From contig JBFIHZ010000249.1 in assembly GCA_041601535.1 (NCBI GenBank), forward strand, positions 1 to 6,500: DNA of 6,500 nt, written 5' to 3'. The stretch comes from JBFIHZ01 sp041601535. GTDB taxonomy: Bacteria; Pseudomonadota; Gammaproteobacteria; Xanthomonadales; SZUA-36. Below, piece after piece: positions 5,418-6,500 of the stretch. Each line of letters begins with the position of its first letter. Position 1 is the first letter of the stretch. A program made the position numbers and the translations under genes. The notes below the pieces were generated by a model that saw only the letters and a program-made list of their open reading frames with translations, was not told where the DNA came from and searched no databases.

Positions 5418-6500
5418 ATGCATATTCACATTCTGGGTGCCTGTGGCACGTTTATGGGCGGGGTAGCGCTGCTGGCCAAGCGCGCCGGACACGAAGTATC
5501 CGGCTCTGATCAACACACCTACCCGCCGATGAGCACGCAACTGGAGGCAGAAGGCATTGTTCTGCACGAAGGCTATGCTGCCGAGCACCTGCAACCCCAC
5601 CCCGACCTGGTGATCATTGGCAATGCACTCAGCCGCGGCAACCCGGCGGTGGAATACGTGCTGAACGAAGGCCTGCACTACACTTCCGGGCCGCGCTGGC
5701 TGGGCGAGAATTACCTGCGTGACAAATCAGTGATCGCGGTGGCCGGCACGCACGGCAAAACCACCACATCCAGCATGGTGGCCTGGATACTGCAACATGC
5801 CGGTCTCAAGCCGGGTTTCCTGATCGGTGGTGTGCCACATGATTTCGGCATGTCCGCCCGCGATGGCGAACGGTTTTTCGTTGTGGAGGCCGATGAATAC
5901 GACACCGCCTTTTTCGACAAGCGCGCCAAGTTTGTCCATTACCGGCCGGACATCGCCATCCTCAACAACCTGGAATTTGACCACGCTGACATCTATCCCG
6001 ATCTGCAGTCCATCCAGACCCAGTTCCATCACCTGGTGCGCTGCATTCCGGGCAAAGGCACCATCATCAGCAATGGCCTGGACGTAAACCTGGAATCCGT
6101 GCTCGAAAAGGGCTGCTGGAGCCAGCTGCAGCGGTTCAGCCTGGGCGAGGAAGAAACCGACTGGCAGGTGGTGATGAACAAGCCCGGCGGCAGCGAGCTG
6201 GGCTTTATCCACCAGGGCCAGCACCTGGGCGATATCGAATGGGCCATGCAGGGCCGGCATAATGCGATGAATGCCTGTGCCGCGCTGGCGGCGTCCGTGG
6301 CGGCAGGGGTTGAGCCCAGGCAGGCGCTGCAGGCGCTGTCGTCATTCCGCGGCGTCAAGCGGCGCATGGAAATGATCGCCGAGGTGGGTGACATCCGCGT
6401 GTACGACGATTTTGCCCACCACCCCACGGCCATCCGGCTGACCCTGGAAGGCCTGCGCCGCAACATCCACAACGCACGCCTGCTGGTGGCGCTGGAACCC
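5418..6500 (+). CDS. mpl: UDP-N-acetylmuramate:L-alanyl-gamma-D-glutamyl-meso-diaminopimelate ligase Mpl (C-terminus cut by window edge)
   Basis: Mpl (EC 6.3.2.45) joins recovered murein tripeptide to UDP-MurNAc with ATP, feeding recycled peptide back into peptidoglycan synthesis in the cytoplasm. The 361 visible residues cover about four fifths of a usual length near 455. The N-terminal Rossmann-like domain begins MHIHILGACGTFMGG (1-15). The ATP loop is AGTHGKTTT (109-117). The Mur central domain shows VEADEYDTAFFDKR (156-169, with K168 at the usual carbamylated-lysine region) and NNLEFDHADIY (183-193). GRHNAMNACAA (279-289) and YDDFAHHPTAI (329-339) complete the signature; the DDFAHHPTAI form favours Mpl over MurC. 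The ATG at 5418 gives the family N-terminus, and GGGG at 5405-5408 is a weak ribosome binding site 9 nt upstream. It is the third main gene of the adk transcript. Confidence 0.96.
   Translation, partial: MHIHILGACGTFMGGVALLAKRAGHEVSGSDQHTYPPMSTQLEAEGIVLHEGYAAEHLQPHPDLVIIGNALSRGNPAVEYVLNEGLHYTSGPRWLGENYLRDKSVIAVAGTHGKTTTSSMVAWILQHAGLKPGFLIGGVPHDFGMSARDGERFFVVEADEYDTAFFDKRAKFVHYRPDIAILNNLEFDHADIYPDLQSIQTQFHHLVRCIPGKGTIISNGLDVNLESVLEKGCWSQLQRFSLGEEETDWQVVMNKPGGSELGFIHQGQHLGDIEWAMQGRHNAMNACAALAASVAAGVEPRQALQALSSFRGVKRRMEMIAEVGDIRVYDDFAHHPTAIRLTLEGLRRNIHNARLLVALEP

Noticed and set aside
5727..6472. Two minus-strand frames of 177 and 147 codons opposite mpl
   Set aside because: The plus strand carries all the Mur ligase motifs; the antisense frames are shadows with no recognisable domain.

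Overview
The window looks like ordinary chromosomal housekeeping DNA from a high-GC gammaproteobacterium. The cluster of PPi-type phosphofructokinase, short adenylate kinase and mpl resembles the arrangement I recall from Xanthomonas and relatives (Lysobacterales). That placement is an inference from gene content and codon use, not from a database search. I see no rRNA, tRNA, CRISPR array, insertion sequence or phage gene.

Layout. (1) Positions 1-2163, minus strand: most of a large dsbD (inner-membrane thiol:disulfide reductase). The window edge cuts it inside the C-terminal thioredoxin active site. It carries two N-terminal periplasmic nDsbD domains instead of one. (2) 2164-2454: a divergent intergenic region with a plausible plus-strand promoter. 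(3) 2455-2853, plus: a 132-residue four-helix membrane protein of unknown function. (4) 2870-4129, minus: a diphosphate-dependent 6-phosphofructokinase converging on gene 3, with a small hairpin at the junction. (5) 4130-4263: a divergent promoter region. (6) 4264-5395 and onward, plus: a compact set of adk (short-LID form), an unnamed 164-residue membrane protein and mpl (cut by the right edge). Small gaps or overlaps suggest one transcript.

How the genes fit together. DsbD carries electrons from cytoplasmic thioredoxin to the periplasm for disulfide isomerisation and cytochrome c maturation. The phosphofructokinase uses PPi, so its step is reversible and saves ATP; adk beside it balances adenine nucleotides. 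Mpl recycles peptidoglycan tripeptide. The link between adk/pfp and mpl is probably conserved gene order, not a shared pathway.

I did not find a convincing new biological system. The points most worth a second look are the duplicated nDsbD domain, the unnamed membrane protein between adk and mpl, and a 23-codon ORF that joins adk to that gene through two ATGA overlaps.
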